From Paraniabella defluvii (GTDB lineage Bacteria > Bacteroidota > Bacteroidia > Chitinophagales > Chitinophagaceae): 64,000 nucleotides of DNA. Below are positions 21,191 through 33,802 of the stretch, piece by piece. The DNA is taken from positions 5,394,001 to 5,458,000 of the forward strand of contig CP079215.1 of NCBI GenBank assembly GCA_019316985.1, read 5' to 3'. Position 1 is the first letter of the stretch, and every line of letters begins with the position of its first letter. Made by a program: the position numbers and the translations under genes. The notes under the pieces are model-generated. The model was not told the DNA's origin and did not search any database. It worked only from the letters and a program-made list of their open reading frames with translations.

Positions 21191-22738
21191 TTACCAGAGT
21201 AAAGGATCGATAGGTATGTACCAATTGTCCTGGTTTTGCAGCTGTGCGCGTATCGCTTCACTTTGCGGCGCACTGTATTTGGCGGCGACTGCATCTGCCA
21301 GCTGATTTTTGCCGGAAAGCCTTGACCACAACATCAGGTCGTACCAGCGCTTACCTTCAAAAGCATTTTCCCTTGCCTTTTCTTTAAAGATCAGGCCCAG
21401 CATAAACTCTTTGTTGCGGTAGTCGGTTTGCGCCGGGTCCAGCTCTTTTAATCCTCTGGCCACACGAAGCATGTTTACAAAATTGAACGCAGTGGAATAG
21501 TCGTTCAGCATAAGATCGGCCATGGCTTTAATAAGATAAGCATCAGCGCTCCGGTAAAAGTTCCAGCTGGCGTCGCTTTGGAAGGGCGGTCGCATAGAAG
21601 CTACATTGTCGGAGCCTATGTATTTCCATATTACCGTATCGCCATTCACCACTTTATAGCTAAAAGCAGTTCTTATATCTCCACCTTCATAAGAAAAAAT
21701 GTTCCTGATCACCTGCGATGCCGGCTTCAGGTAATATTTGCCGCCATCTTTGGCCAGCGAAGAAGTAAATTCCTGCAGTCGGTTTACCTCAAAGGCATTA
21801 TTATACATGTATCCCAGCAGGAACATCGAATGCAGGGAAGCATAAGAGCCGGTAAATTGGTTAATCCAGGTTCCGGAAGTACCTAATGTATGATTACTGT
21901 TCCGTACAGGAGAGTTGGCAAATGCGGAGGCGGCCTGGTAATCGCCCAGCCATAATGCTAATTCCGACGCAAAAGTGGCTGCCATTGCCTGCGATACGCG
22001 GCCATATCTTTCCTGGGCGGGAAGCGTATTGCGGTTCCACTGGTAGTTAATCGGCAATATACCCAACACCGTTAATACATCGTTATAAATCATACGCAAT
22101 ATATCTTCCCGGTTGTTCATATAATAAAATCCGTTCCTGATCTCTGCATTTGTCATCGACTGCGCTCTCCTTACCACCGTGTCTCCTGATTCGCTTATAT
22201 ACCTGAAGTTTTCCGCAGCATCAGAAAGAATGATGGGAAATTGCCTGAAGTTTTTTGCCAGGATGAAATAGGCATAAGACCTTAAAAGCAGGGCTTCAGC
22301 ATAAAAGGCGCCTGCATCCCTTTCAAGGATCTTATCGTCAAGCTTTGCCACTCCATAAACTTTCTCGAGCTGCCTGTTACACCTTGCTATAGTTTTATAA
22401 ATGCCGGCATAGTTGGTGTAAGGATTTTGCACACTTATCGCATTCAGCACAAATTCGTTGATATAAGGATCAGGCTCCTTCTGCCCGGTAGTGACCATAT
22501 CAGCGCGTGCATCTCCCCATAACAAAAATTTATGCACTTCCTGGGTAAGCGGCTGGTACATGCCCATAGCAGCAGCATTCAGGTCGTCCCTGTTTTTATT
22601 AAAATCTTCATCCTTTACTACCGAATAAGGATTCACGTCGTAAAAGTCTGAACACCCGGCTATACAGATGCACAGGGGCGTCAAAAAAACCAATACCGGT
22701 AATAACAGGCTGCTCGTATTTTTTAAAACTCTGTTCAT
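21191..22738 (-). CDS. SusD/RagB-family surface glycan-binding lipoprotein
   Basis: A 515-residue uninterrupted SusD homologue. Lipobox LCICIAGC (C29) followed by SDFYDVNPYSVVKDEDF. TPR-type helices carry the typical RNRQL-like segment (YKTIARCNRQLEKVYG), EALLLRSYAYFILAKNF and YLIKAMADLMLNDY. The C-terminal part has LIFKEKARENAFEGKRWYDL and the usual close (NWYIPIDPLLW). It caps the SusC encoded immediately upstream (17 bases away) and binds the oligosaccharide or sialic acid for import. It is comparable in role to NanU of sialic-acid loci; the ligand is inferred from neighbours. Confidence 0.94.
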   Translation of the reverse strand: MNRVLKNTSSLLLPVLVFLTPLCICIAGCSDFYDVNPYSVVKDEDFNKNRDDLNAAAMGMYQPLTQEVHKFLLWGDARADMVTTGQKEPDPYINEFVLNAISVQNPYTNYAGIYKTIARCNRQLEKVYGVAKLDDKILERDAGAFYAEALLLRSYAYFILAKNFRQFPIILSDAAENFRYISESGDTVVRRAQSMTNAEIRNGFYYMNNREDILRMIYNDVLTVLGILPINYQWNRNTLPAQERYGRVSQAMAATFASELALWLGDYQAASAFANSPVRNSNHTLGTSGTWINQFTGSYASLHSMFLLGYMYNNAFEVNRLQEFTSSLAKDGGKYYLKPASQVIRNIFSYEGGDIRTAFSYKVVNGDTVIWKYIGSDNVASMRPPFQSDASWNFYRSADAYLIKAMADLMLNDYSTAFNFVNMLRVARGLKELDPAQTDYRNKEFMLGLIFKEKARENAFEGKRWYDLMLWSRLSGKNQLADAVAAKYSAPQSEAIRAQLQNQDNWYIPIDPLLW

Positions 22739-22755
22739 TGTTGATTTTTTTATTC

Positions 22756-25557
22756 TTACAAGGAAACTTTTACACCCAGTATAACGGATCTGGGTAACGG
22801 CGACGCACCGAAGTCGATACCGCGTAATAATACATCTGATGATGAAATCACTTCCGGATCCAAACCACTGTAAGAGGTTAGGGTAAACAGGTTCTCGCCG
22901 GTGACATTTACTTTTATTCCTTTAATAAAAGTCCATTTTGCTTTAAGTGGAAGCTGATAACCTAAGGTCAGGTATTTTAAACGGGCGTAGCTGCCGTCTT
23001 CCACCCATAAATCAGACGCCATACCATTAGACGAAGGATCTCCATACGCAGCACGGCTTAAGCCATTACCCGGATCGCTGGCCGACTTCCATCTTCCGGC
23101 TACGTCGGGCGACTGGTTGGAATAGTCGCTCATCAAACGCATTTGTTGTCTGTAGCTGTTATAAATGTCCTGGCCGTAAGCAAAAGAAAACCCTGCATCT
23201 AAAGAAATATTTTTATAGCGAAAGCCGGTACCAAAGCCACCATAAAGGTTGGGTAAGGGTTTGCCGATTACCTGTTTGTCCAGCTCATTGATCTTTCCGT
23301 CTTTATTTAAATCTTCCACTATGTAATCGCCGGGTCGGTAGGCAGTGCCATCGGCCTTTTAAGATTCACATCTGCTGCTGATTGAAACACACCTTTTATA
23401 CGATACCCGTAAAAGGATCCGATCGTCTCCGACTCGCGGGCAATACCGCTGATCCCGGCCATACTCCTGATGACATCACCGTTGCTCAATTGCTCCACGG
23501 TATTTTTAAGGTGGAAAGGCTTCCGTAAACATTCCACGTAATTTTTCGATTCTCAACAATGCGCCCGTTAACAAACAGTTCAATGCCGCTGGCAGCAAGT
23601 GTACCGCTGTTTTCGAATTGAGGATCAAGACCTAACTCAATAGGGTAATTACGGAAGGTAATCAGGTTCTTTGTGATGCGATGATAGTATCCTGCGTCAA
23701 TATCCAAACGCCTTTTAAATAAACTCAACCTTACACCCGCATCAAAGGCATCGGTTATTTCAGGTCTGATGCGTTCATTGGCTACATTACCCAGATACAC
23801 CCCGCCATATCCGAAATAACTGATTGCATAATACAGGTTATCCTGGTAATAACCCCGCACATCATAATTTCCTGTTCGTCCCGCACCTGCATGTAATGCC
23901 AGCTGGTTGTAGCCGAACGATCCAGCAGGTCGAGAAATATATCTGAACCTCCGTAGAAATTCCACCGGCCTTTGGGCCCGAAATTGGAAGAGCCCTCTGC
24001 GTTGAAGTTTACAGAAAATGACAACCGGTTGAAGAAATCAAGATTGCCGGAAAAATACAACCTGTTTAAATTAGACCGGAACCTTATATTGGAGGCGCTG
24101 TCTACAATGCCCTGTTTTAATGTTTCATAGTCGTCGGTACCGGCATTGATCTTACGTGCAAAAAGCGCTTTATCTTCATAAGTTTCAAACCATGCACCTA
24201 ATTGCCCCTGATATTTTATATTTTTGCCCAGTTACCGGTTTTAAGTACATAAGTATTCCAGATAAATGTGAACTCGCTTGAATTACGATTGGCATTTTGC
24301 CTGATCCTGTTTTTATCGGCCACAATGCCCAGCGCCGGCCTGTACTGACTCTCCCGCATATTATAATAACTAACCGATAAAGAAGTATTTAACGACAGGT
24401 TCTTTTCGATATGCCATAAGCCTGTAATAATGCCATCTACCCGGTTTTCCTCGTTGGTGTTTTTCATGTTTTGGACCAATGCCTGCGGGTTACTCTTGCC
24501 CAATACATCCACATCAGCTAAAAGTTTTGTGGGCACTCCTTCCTCGTTGTAGGAGTAACTATTCAAAAAAGGTGCTTTAGTGGCAGCTGTGAAAAAGGGT
24601 GAACTCCCCAACTATATCCTTCTTCGGAATACCTCGACCCTGTATTGGAATAACTCAGGTTATTGGATATTTCAAATTTTGACGATAATTTATAATCAAG
24701 GTTAAACCTCATCGTAGTACGGTTAAACTTCGATGCTTCAATAGTTCCTGTACGGCCCATATGACCTACACTGAACATATAGTTGGCGTCGCCCGAACCT
24801 CCTTTTAATTTTACATGATAATCGTTATAACGCGCAGGACGTGTTACCATATCCACCCAGTTGTTGTTGTTGTTGTAGGAGCCGATGCCGGTTTGAAAAT
24901 AGGGTTGGCTGCTATATCTCCGTCCGAAGCCCCGTTCTCTTTCATATAGGCAGCCAGGTAGGTTTTAAATTGATCAGCCCCCATACGGTTAACATCATAA
25001 TCAGCCCGCAAAAAACCGGTATTTGCAGTAAATTCAATTTTAGTGCCACCAAACTCCCCTCTATCTGTAGACAGGTAAATAGCACCGTTAGCACCACGTC
25101 CGCCCAATGCTGATAAGTCTTTAGCCTCTTTCAAAACAGTAACGGATCTTATATCATTAACATTTAAAAATCCAAAGCGGGTAGGCTCATAATTGGAAAG
25201 AAAGGGCGATAATTCCCTTGAATATTTTATGGGGATGCCATCAACATAAATCGTAGGAGCTGCTTTAAGATTAACGGTGTTGATTCCCCTGATCATTAAA
25301 AGAGGAGCGGCACCGATAACACCGGTTTCGGTGACCTGCACACCCGGCGTTCCCGGTAATAATTCGGCAAATGAAACCGCATCGCTCTGCACGGGAAAAT
25401 TTAGCGAAGCAGCGGGTACCAGGATTCCCAGCTTTTCCATTTTTACGATGCTTACCGAGTCTGCTGCTTTTTGCGCTTTAGCACTATCCAGCCAGCCGCT
25501 CAATATGGCTACGCCACTCCAGGTAAGCAGTCTAAAATATATCGAACTGTATTTCAT
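22756..25557 (-). CDS. SusC/RagA-type TonB-dependent receptor lacking the N-terminal beta domain
   Basis: An outer-membrane importer of about 930 residues. The signal peptide (YFRLLTWSGVAILSGWLDSA) is followed almost directly by the plug (SFAELLPGTPGVQVTETG, LLMIRGINTVNLKAAPTIYV, RSVTVLKEAKDLSALGGRGA), with no CarboxypepD_reg-like domain between. Barrel segments follow in several frames (VKLKGGSGDANYMFSVGHMG, DINPLVKD-type DLNKDGKINELDKQVIGKPL, FGTGFRYKNISLDAGFSF), ending PRSVILGVKVSL. It pairs with the SusD downstream. At least six frameshifts are present, for example near 24880, 24600, 24230 and 23530. Import of sialic acid or sialylated fragments is inferred from context. Confidence 0.9.
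24861..24876. repeat. Short TTG trinucleotide run inside SusC
   Basis: Five TTG units in a row on the plus strand. On the coding (minus) strand they encode a run of asparagines (GSYNNNNNWVDM) in a surface-loop region of the SusC receptor. The unit length of three keeps the frame, so copy-number change would only alter loop length. Confidence 0.6.
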
Positions 25558-25573
25558 TTCTGCTATTTAAGTA

Positions 25574-27007
25574 TTATTTTACGGGTATCAGGTCTACCAT
25601 GTCCATCAGCATATCGCAGCAATATGACGGACTGTTATTACTTCCAAATCCGGCAAATGCGAAATAAAGCGTAACATCCCCCTTTCTGTCACATTAATTT
25701 CTCCGCAATTGTTATATACCAGGTAGTTCCACTCCTCGAAGGTGCCATTGCTAACCGCCATATTAATATTTTCAGCAACCAATATGTCTTTGTAAATCAC
25801 CAGGAACTTTCCACGCGTAGCGGCGCCCCTGTGTATCATTCGTATCCGGTATTTACCCACAGGCACATCAGGAACCGTAAACCAGAAGTAATCGCCCACC
25901 TGCATGGCATTGAATGCAACAATTTTGGGTTCTTTATTCTGGTGATAGCTTTGGGTGCCTGTATTTAATACGATAGAGGCCGGCGCTTCTGTAAACACGT
26001 TTTGCGCGCCATACGGACTGCCGGGCGGATACAGGTTAAAACGGATGGTTGCCGGCTTGGCGGCTACAATCTGCAGCACTGTATCCAAAGTATGATAAAT
26101 GCCATTGCTGCATACACGATCAATCCCGAGCACCTTGGTTTGGTTAAACGGAAACGTTTCATTGATGAAATATTTCCCGAAAGCGTCAACCCTAAAACTT
26201 TGAGCCTCCCTGGTATACAACGAGTAAAACCTTTTACCGCTGAGGATATTCAGAAAATAGCTCGAATCAGGGATAATATGGTACTTCACCCATTCTTCTA
26301 TATCAGAAATATCGGCCTTATTAAAATTGGCTCTGTTTAAAGCTTCATCGCTTTCAATAAACAGGGTTATAGTGCTGTCTTTTAAATACCTGCCGTAACC
26401 TGTTTCTTCAAATATGTTCAGCATGGTTGTATACTTGCCGCTTTGCTTCAATGTTTCGTATACAGATGTTACAGGTGGGGTTAATACGTTGTTAATCACG
26501 TTCACGTAACCATTAGTAAATTCAATATTACTTTCAGTAATGGTAGCAGCATTATTAAGATTAATGGCGTTGTAGGATTCGCTGATGTCGGCAATCAGGT
26601 ATTTATTGTTGAATACGGTTGGGGCGGGTAAAGGGCCGAACTCGAATTCGTTGGCATTAATTTTTCATTAAGCAAATGATACCTGAAGTAATTGATCCAG
26701 AACTCAGGGCTTCTGTCTTTTATAGATGTTATGGCTTTGCCGGTTTCAGAAAGGGTTTTGAACAACTGCTCAAATGCCGTATTGCTGGGGATGAACACGG
26801 TATAGGAACCCGCGGTTTTTAAAAGGTTCCGTTGTTTTACGTAGTCTGTCAGTTCCTGAAAATACTCAGGTCGGGCCGGGTATCGATATAATCCATTATC
26901 TGCATTTCGTCATTCGAATCGTATCGTGCGCCCGACATCTCTCTTTTACAGGCTGGGGTGGCAAACAGTATAACGGATATAATCAGTATAACAGAAAAGC
27001 GTTTCAT
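25574..27007 (-). CDS. Fasciclin-domain lipoprotein (second of two)
   Basis: A surface lipoprotein of about 478 residues. Start at 27007, lipobox ILFATPAC (C20). The first FAS1 domain has YTVFIPSNTAFEQLFKTL and a following WINYFRYHLL. A second FAS1-like part has YLKDSTITLFIESDEALN, VKYHIIPDSSYF and SNGIYHTLDTVLQIV. The C-terminal 150 residues form a beta-rich module (GDYFWFTVPDVPVGKYRIRM). The true end, after a missing base near 25680, reads FGSNNSPSYCCDMLMDMVDL and stops at 25574. Its place between a SusD and a SusC suggests a SusE/SusF-like accessory glycan binder or adhesion factor; this is inference. Frameshifts also occur near 26870 and 26595. Confidence 0.86.
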
Positions 27008-27033
27008 ACCAATGATTTTTGACAGTGATCGGT

Positions 27034-28576
27034 TTATTTATTCTTATAATATTCCTTTTGCTGAAGCTTCGGATTATTTTCTATTTCCGTACGATGGTAG
27101 GGTAAAAACCAGCTTTCAGGGTTTAGCAACCTTGCCCTTATAACCTGGTATGAATATCCCATGGCATTATTGGTAGCCGACTTTGTGAGCAATACGTTTT
27201 GCAATCCGGCCCTTCTGGCGATTCTTACAGCGGCAAACCACTCCTTGCCCTCGAAACCCAGTTCAGCTTCTCTTTCCATTAAAAGCCTGCTGAAAAACTC
27301 CTCTCCTTCTCCCCTTCGCCCTGGTTTAACTTTGGAATGTTACAATGCTCCCTGATGAGGTTGATCATTTCTTCGGCTTCTGCATAGCGATTCAGCATCG
27401 CTAAAGCTTCGGCTTTCATCAGCATAATTCCCTGTACCTGTAAAGAATATAGTTCACGGTTCTGCGATCATTATTAGGCCGGTACGAGAGCTGGTACGCC
27501 TGCTGGCCCAGGAACTTATATACTTCAGCACCACCGCCATAACCATTAGCTATGCTGGTTCCCATACGATAACTGGCATACTCTTTAAACCTGATAGTAT
27601 CTGAACTGACATATCCGGGCAAAGAAGTGGGGTACAGAATTTCCGAATTGGCGAGTAACAGGTTGACAGGGTTTGCCAAATAGGTAGCTCCGCCGGTGGC
27701 AGTTGTAGAAAAATTAGCAAACCAATTATATACGGGCGAGGCGGGGCCTGTTTGCACATGCTGCAATTCGAAAATTGTTTCGGCCGAATTACCCGGGTTA
27801 AAAATGCTGTACCATTCTAATGGCGTTAATAACCTCGATTGATACTGCTGATCTAAAGGGGCACACATCGCCAAAACACCCTGGTAATCATTTTTCCAAA
27901 GCTTTACGTCGGCCCATAAAGCACGCACTGCATTTTTGGTGATCCTGCCGCAACGATAGGTTACTTCTTCAAAAGTTTCAGGCGCCTGTGCCAGTGCTGT
28001 AGTAAGATCGGCTTCAATCAGGTCTAATACTGCAGATTCAGCAGATGCCGCGGTATTCACCTGCTGGTTGTCCGACTCATAAGGTTCTGTAATAATGGGA
28101 ACTTCTTTAAACGCTCTCACCAGGTAAAAATAATTGAGCGCTCTTAGCCCGTAAGCTTCTCCCAGCATGGTTTTCAGCTCTTCTTCTTTAAAAGTAGGAT
28201 CATTGGTTAAGCCCAATGGCGCATTTTTGATAAAGGAATTGATCCACCCTATCGATTTATATACATTACTCCAGGAGAGCAAACCATTCTCCGGGTAAAT
28301 GTCATGCGACAGAAATTGCCCGTGATTCGTGGTAAACGCGTCGCCCGGACCGGGTTCATAGAGACTGGAACGAATATCGCCCCAAACCTGATAAGAGTTA
28401 AGGTTACCCTGCACAGAAGTATATAACCCCATTAATGACGCAAATACCTGGTTCCGGTTTTGCCAGAATTCGTTATGCACCAGGTTATCCGGCACATCTA
28501 CTTCCAGCAGTTTATTACAGGAAACAGACAGGGTGATGATTACAATGAGTAGGCAGTATTTTATTTTTGCTGTCAT
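27034..28576 (-). CDS. SusD/RagB-family surface glycan-binding lipoprotein
   Basis: A SusD homologue of about 514 residues. Lipobox TLSVSC (C20) then NKLLEVDVPDNLVHNEFWQN. Family landmarks are WSNVYKSIGWINSFIKNAPL, GEAYGLRALNYFYLVRAFKE with VPII, AVRALWADVKLWKNDY, and at the C-terminus EREAELGFEGKEWFAAVRIA and LNPESWFLPYHRTEIENNPK. Two frameshifts lie near 27440 and 27310. It follows its SusC partner by 50 bases. It shares only family-level similarity with the SusD at 21191, so the two importers probably handle different glycans. Confidence 0.93.
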
Positions 28577-28626
28577 CTGTTTATATTTTTATGGCTTTTC
28601 AGCCAACAGTTATGCTCTTTTTTATC

Positions 28627-31600
28627 CTAAAATCCTATATTCAGCCCTAATGTATATTGCCTTGGAGGAGCGGTAGTGGCATTATCTATACCAAATAAAT
28701 ACACACTGCCGGTAATCGGAACTTCCGGGTCCAGCCCGAGGTAACGCGTCCAGGTGTACAAATTATACCCTGTAACAAAAAGCTGAGCTGGCGCACTCCT
28801 AACCCGATTTTTCTTACGAATTCCTTACCGGCGGTATAGGTTAAGGACACTGTTTTTAAACGCAGGTAGGATCCGTCTTCTACCCAACGTGTTGATGCTG
28901 CCGCATTCCATGAGTTATCGGGTTGTGCTCTTGGTATTTCTGTAACGTCACCCTGGCGTCTCCAACGTGCCAGTACAGACTGCGACTGGTTATGAGAAAC
29001 CGTCATTCGCTCCATATACTGGCGGGTAGCATTAATAATATCGTTACCGGTTTGGTATTGCAGGTTCAGCGTTACGATCCAGTTCCGGTAATTGAAAGTA
29101 TTATTCCATCCGCCAAAGAACTGGGGACTGGCATCACCTATCTGTACACGATCCAGCTCATTAATTACCCCATCGCCGTTAATATCCGCATAGATCATAT
29201 CGCCTCCTTTAAACTGGCGGCCGGTAGCAGAACCATAACGCATATATTTGGGCGTAATGCCATCTGCCTCGTAAATGGTATTGCCTTGGGCATCCTTTAA
29301 TATAGCATCGTCATCACGCGAGTATACTCCCAATGCTTTATATCCGTAAAATGCGCCTACAACATCGCCTTCCTGTAGCTTAGATGTAAAACCAGACTGG
29401 CTTACCGTAAACGCGTTAGCATCAAAAAGCTCCGGTAATTTTATAATCCTGTTGCGGTTGGTAGCAATATTGAAAAAGACTTCCATCGCAATTTCGTATC
29501 GCTACCTTTCAGGATAATGCCGGTTATCCCCAGCTCCCAACCAGCGTTGCGAACGGTTCCAAAGTTGATATACTGCGATGCATAGCCTAAGGTGGAAGAT
29601 AGCCGCTCCTGTAATAAAAGATTATTCGTAGTTCTGGAATAAAAGTCGAGCTGGCCGGTAAGCCTGTCCTTAAAAAAGCTCCAGTCTAAACCAAGATTGT
29701 ATTCGGAGGTGCGCTCTTCCCTGATATTATCATTAGCGAATTTAGAAGGATACGTATAGGTTTGACCAAGATAACCGGTTCCGGTGCCATAGGCAATATC
29801 ATACAGGTTATTCAGCCTGGGCAAATTTCCTGTAACGCCATAAGCAAACCTTGGCTTTATAAAAGTGATCCATTCAGCATCTGCTAAAAAAAGACTCTTT
29901 ACTTATTTCCCAGGCGCCGCCAATGGCAGGAAAAACAGAGTAAGGGTTATCGGCGCCGTATCTTGAATCGCCTTCTGTTTTTCCGGTAACCGTCAGGAAG
30001 TAACGATCCTTCATGGCGTAATGCCCCTGCACAAACATGCCCAGGTATTTCGATGTGCCGTAGCTACCTGTAGCCGCAGATATAATCGCAGCAGCGTCTG
30101 CCGATTTCAATTGAGGGGAAGCGCTATTATAGTATTGAATCTCCGTAGAATTATTCCTGTCTATGTTATAGGTAAGCACCCTGTAAAGGTAAGACGATGG
30201 TCTTTCTGCCTGAGCGCCGACCAGGTTAAACGGTTATTGCTGTTGATCATGAGCTGGTAACCTTCCGTTTGCAAACCGGCATTATACAGCACTTCCCCGG
30301 GCAGGGCATCTGTTGCATAGCCTGGCAAAAATATTCATCAGCCGATTCCTGAAATCGGTTGATACCTGCGCCCTGAAATCGATATTGCTACGTATTTTAA
30401 AATCTACCGAAGTGGATGCCATAAAACGATTGGCCCTGGTGAAATAAGTAGAGTAATCGATCAATGCTAGCGGGTTATACCTGGAGTGTGAAGAAATGGT
30501 AATATTACGATCCAGGAAATAATTTAAACCATTACGTGAGTATACGGGGAAATAGGCAGGAATCTGCCTGGCCAACAACAATGGGTTGAGCTCCTGGCTA
30601 CCATTGGTAATAGGATGTTCCTGACCTCTTTTGTCGGTTAACGAATTGGTATAATTAAGATCGGCTGTAACTTTAAACCTGTCTGAAACTTTATAGTTCA
30701 AATTAAACCGCGTGTTAAATCTGTCATAACCGGTTCCTTTTGTGGTTCCGTATTGATTGGCATAACCCAGGCCCCAGTAATAGTTGATCCTGTCGCCGCC
30801 GCCGCTCAGCGCCGTATTGTACTGTTGAAAATCCCTTTCCTGGTAATAACATCTGTCCAGTCGGTATTATTATTAAAGATCCAGGCGTCCGAACGGGTTA
30901 AATCACCTCTCAGCTAAAAAAAGGAAGTACCATTATCTAACCCTCCGGTAGTTTTTTCAATATAATAAATACGTTGCTCATCGCCCGACAACATAGGAAT
31001 GGTCCGGGGCACTTCCGTTAAGGTAAATTTTGTGTTAACCTGCAGCTGGGCCTTTCCCTTTTTACCGCGTTTGGTTTGAATAACGATTACGCCGTTCGCT
31101 CCTCTTGATCCATATAACGCAGTGGCAGAGGCATCTTTTAAAATATCTATTGAAGCGATATCCGACGGATCAAGATCACCAATAGGGCTGAAACCGAAAT
31201 CGGTAATACTGGCTACCTGGTAGTTATTACCGATGATCTCCGCGCCATCCACAATCCACAAAGGATCGTTCATACCCGAGATACTTGAAATGCCCCTGAT
31301 GCGTATACTGGCAGCGGCACCCGGTCGCCGCTGGCCGACACTACCTGCAAACCCGGCGCCATACCTTGCAACAACTGTTCTACATTTACTACAGGCATCT
31401 TCTCCGTATTCTCCAGGTCTACCGAAGCCACGGCACTCGACAATTCTCTTTTATCAATGCTTAAAAATCCCAGGTCGGCCTTTTTCTGAACGGTCGACAC
31501 CACTTTCACAATCTCCATCGAACTGCTGTCTTCCGAAAGGTAAATGGTAAAAAACGTCTGAGTGCCTATTTCTTTTTCCTGGGTCTGGTATCCCATATTC

Positions 31601-31846
31601 GAAAACACTACTTTACTGCCGCCTTTTGAGTTGACAATTTCAAACTTCCCCTCTTCATTGGTTTTATTGCCATTTAGCGCCAGGTTGTTGGCATTTACAA
31701 TCATTACAGAAACATCCGGTAACGGCTTTCCCCGTTTTTATCGTATACAACGCCCTAAGCACCGTTCCATCCTGCGCCTTTAAAGCCAGGCCTGCCACCA
31801 GGAAAAAGAGAACCGCTATACCTTTATAGAAAAAGTTTTCGTTCAT
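28627..31846 (-). CDS. SusC/RagA-type TonB-dependent receptor
   Basis: A full-type SusC of about 1070 residues. The signal peptide (FFYKGIAVLFFLVAGLALKA) is followed by a CarboxypepD_reg-like domain (DKNGKAVTGVSVMIVNANNL, GGSKVVFSNMGYQTQ), a plug (MPVVNVEQLLQGMAPGLQVV, NDPLWIVDGAEIIGNNY, ASIDILKDASATALYGSRGA) and a barrel (NYKVSDRFKVTADLNYTN, GHYAMKDRYFLTVTGKTEGD, GDMIYADINGDGVINELDRV), ending QYTLGLNIGF at 28627. The start at 31846 is favoured; an ATG at 31861 is possible. Roughly eight frameshifts are present. It has no STN domain, unlike the receptor at the left edge, which fits control by GntR and not by sigma/FecR. Confidence 0.92.
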
Positions 31847-31868
31847 GACTTTGAAAAGCATTTAGTTT

Positions 31869-33802
31869 TTAAAATACGCTATTGATTTTGTGGATGACCC
31901 CGTTACTCCCCTGCGTATTAGATGCAACAGGTTTAACTGTTTTTCCTGCGGTGTTGGTCACTGCAAAATTTTCCCACCGGCCTGCAACTGTTAGCAGCTC
32001 CCCGTTTTTATTAGCAATCTGGCCGTTAAAATCACCGTCGGTAAAAACATAACGGTTGGGAATGATATAAGACTGAACAAAGTTTCTTAGTTCGGTTGCG
32101 TTTAAAGCGGCTACATTAATACCTGCTGCTGTGATGGCGGCATTTCTTGGCGCTATTACTGTGTAAGTAAAAAAGCCTGTCAATTGTAACTGTGAGGCGA
32201 TACCGGATCGATCCAGTGCCGAAATATAAAGAGACAGCTCGGGATCCTTTTTCATGAGGTTGTACACCGTTATGGTATCGTTGAGTTTATCGAGCGGTTT
32301 CAGGAAGCCATCGATACCATAGATAGCGCCGTTAGAAGCTTCCCACTCAGGTGCCGAAGATACCAGATTTACCGAATTCCCGGTATAATCGTAAAACTTA
32401 CCGGCATCGTAAAGGATGTATCCAAAATTGGTTGGATAGAATTTTTGCGAAATCCCCGTCGGCACGCACATCGATATTAAAGATGCCGGCTTTACATTGC
32501 TGCACCCTGTACAGCCGGTCAACGTCAAGCATATCCTCTGCCAGGGGAAACCCCACACTTCATCCGACTGTATCAAAACCGTTTTAGGGCTATGCTGGTA
32601 ATATTGCCAATCGAACAACCCGTCGCTCAGGCCAGCATTCAGGAACATCCAGTACCACTGACTGAATTTTTGTACTTTAAGTAAACGCCCCTACCACGCT
32701 GTTCATTTCGGGAGATTCAATCAGCTTGTTTACCTTATAAATAAAACTATTGCTCGCATGTACCGATCCGGTTATAATGGAAGGAACATCTGCAATCATA
32801 CGTGAATAGCCTGAAATAGATTTCCAATCGGGATCCAGACGCTTCAGATCACTTTTATACCAGAGGTTTTCTATAAGAGCCGACCTGATCAGGGTATACA
32901 TAACTCTCCTGGGTACCGAATCAATAGTATTATCAATATATTGTAAATAGGGCTGAAAGTATTTACGGATGGCTTCGTTGGTTGGGGCTAAAACGGTAGA
33001 CAAAACGGACTCATTTGCGAGGTTTCTGCCAAAGAAAAAGATTTGTACAAGGTAGTATCTACCCAGCCAAATTCATCTTTTTCACCCAATTCAAATTGCA
33101 CATGCTTTTCGATCCATGAACTGAAAATAGAGGTTTCGGGATCTGCGGCCAGCGCTTCATCTGTTCGGGGTGCAATATTTAACGGAGCCGCCAGAACATG
33201 TATCACCCCGTTACTGGCATCTAAATCGGGTTCTGCAATAGCTACTCCTTCTATCATAAAGCTTTTGCCTTCTTCCGGCGCGCCATAAAGAGTAACATAG
33301 TCTTCCTGCTGGATTTGCAAAAATGAGCCTGAAAAAGTCTGATGCGCTTACCCGGGTTGTTACCTTCTGTGCGGGTGGTAAAATTGGTAGTCCTCGATTT
33401 AGTAATTAAGGATGTTGCATTATTATATAGCTTATTAATATCATACTCGTAATACATCCCATTGATGAAATGATAATTTACATATCGCCTCGAAACATCA
33501 CCAGGCATTGACTCAACAGAGCTATAGCCCAGCTTCGTTAAATAAGCGGTTACCTGCTGATCGGTTGGGGCAAGGCAGGTATACATGGCTGACGAACCCA
33601 GCGTTTTTCTTAAACCGGCTTTGTCTATCATCTTAACAAACAAAGAGAAGCGCCCGTCTGCCTCCAGCACTTCTACAATATTTTTATCCAGAGCGCCCTT
33701 CGGGTTGTAATACTGGTTTAATTCCTTAGCACAGGAAGCCAGTAAAAAATTACCTAACAGGCATGCATATAAAATAATGTGCAGCTTTCGAACCATTTTC
33801 AT
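31869..33802 (-). CDS. Fasciclin-domain lipoprotein (first gene of the SusCD operon)
   Basis: A lipoprotein of about 640 residues with several FAS1-like modules. Start at 33802 or 33796, lipobox NFLLASC (C24 from the second ATG). Module segments are DGRFSLFVKMIDKAGLRKTL with MYTCLAPTDQQVTAYL, VNYHFINGMYY, MSTVLAPTNEAIRKYFQPYL, GIDGFLKPLDKLNDTITVYN, GFFTYTVIAPRNAAITAAGI and, at the end, GKTVKPVASNTQGSNGVIHK. It lies 22 bases ahead of SusC and about 180 bases behind the best promoter in the locus, so it is promoter-proximal. A role as a cell-surface glycan binder is inferred from position. Frameshifts occur near 33360, 33000, 32660 and 32480. Confidence 0.87.
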
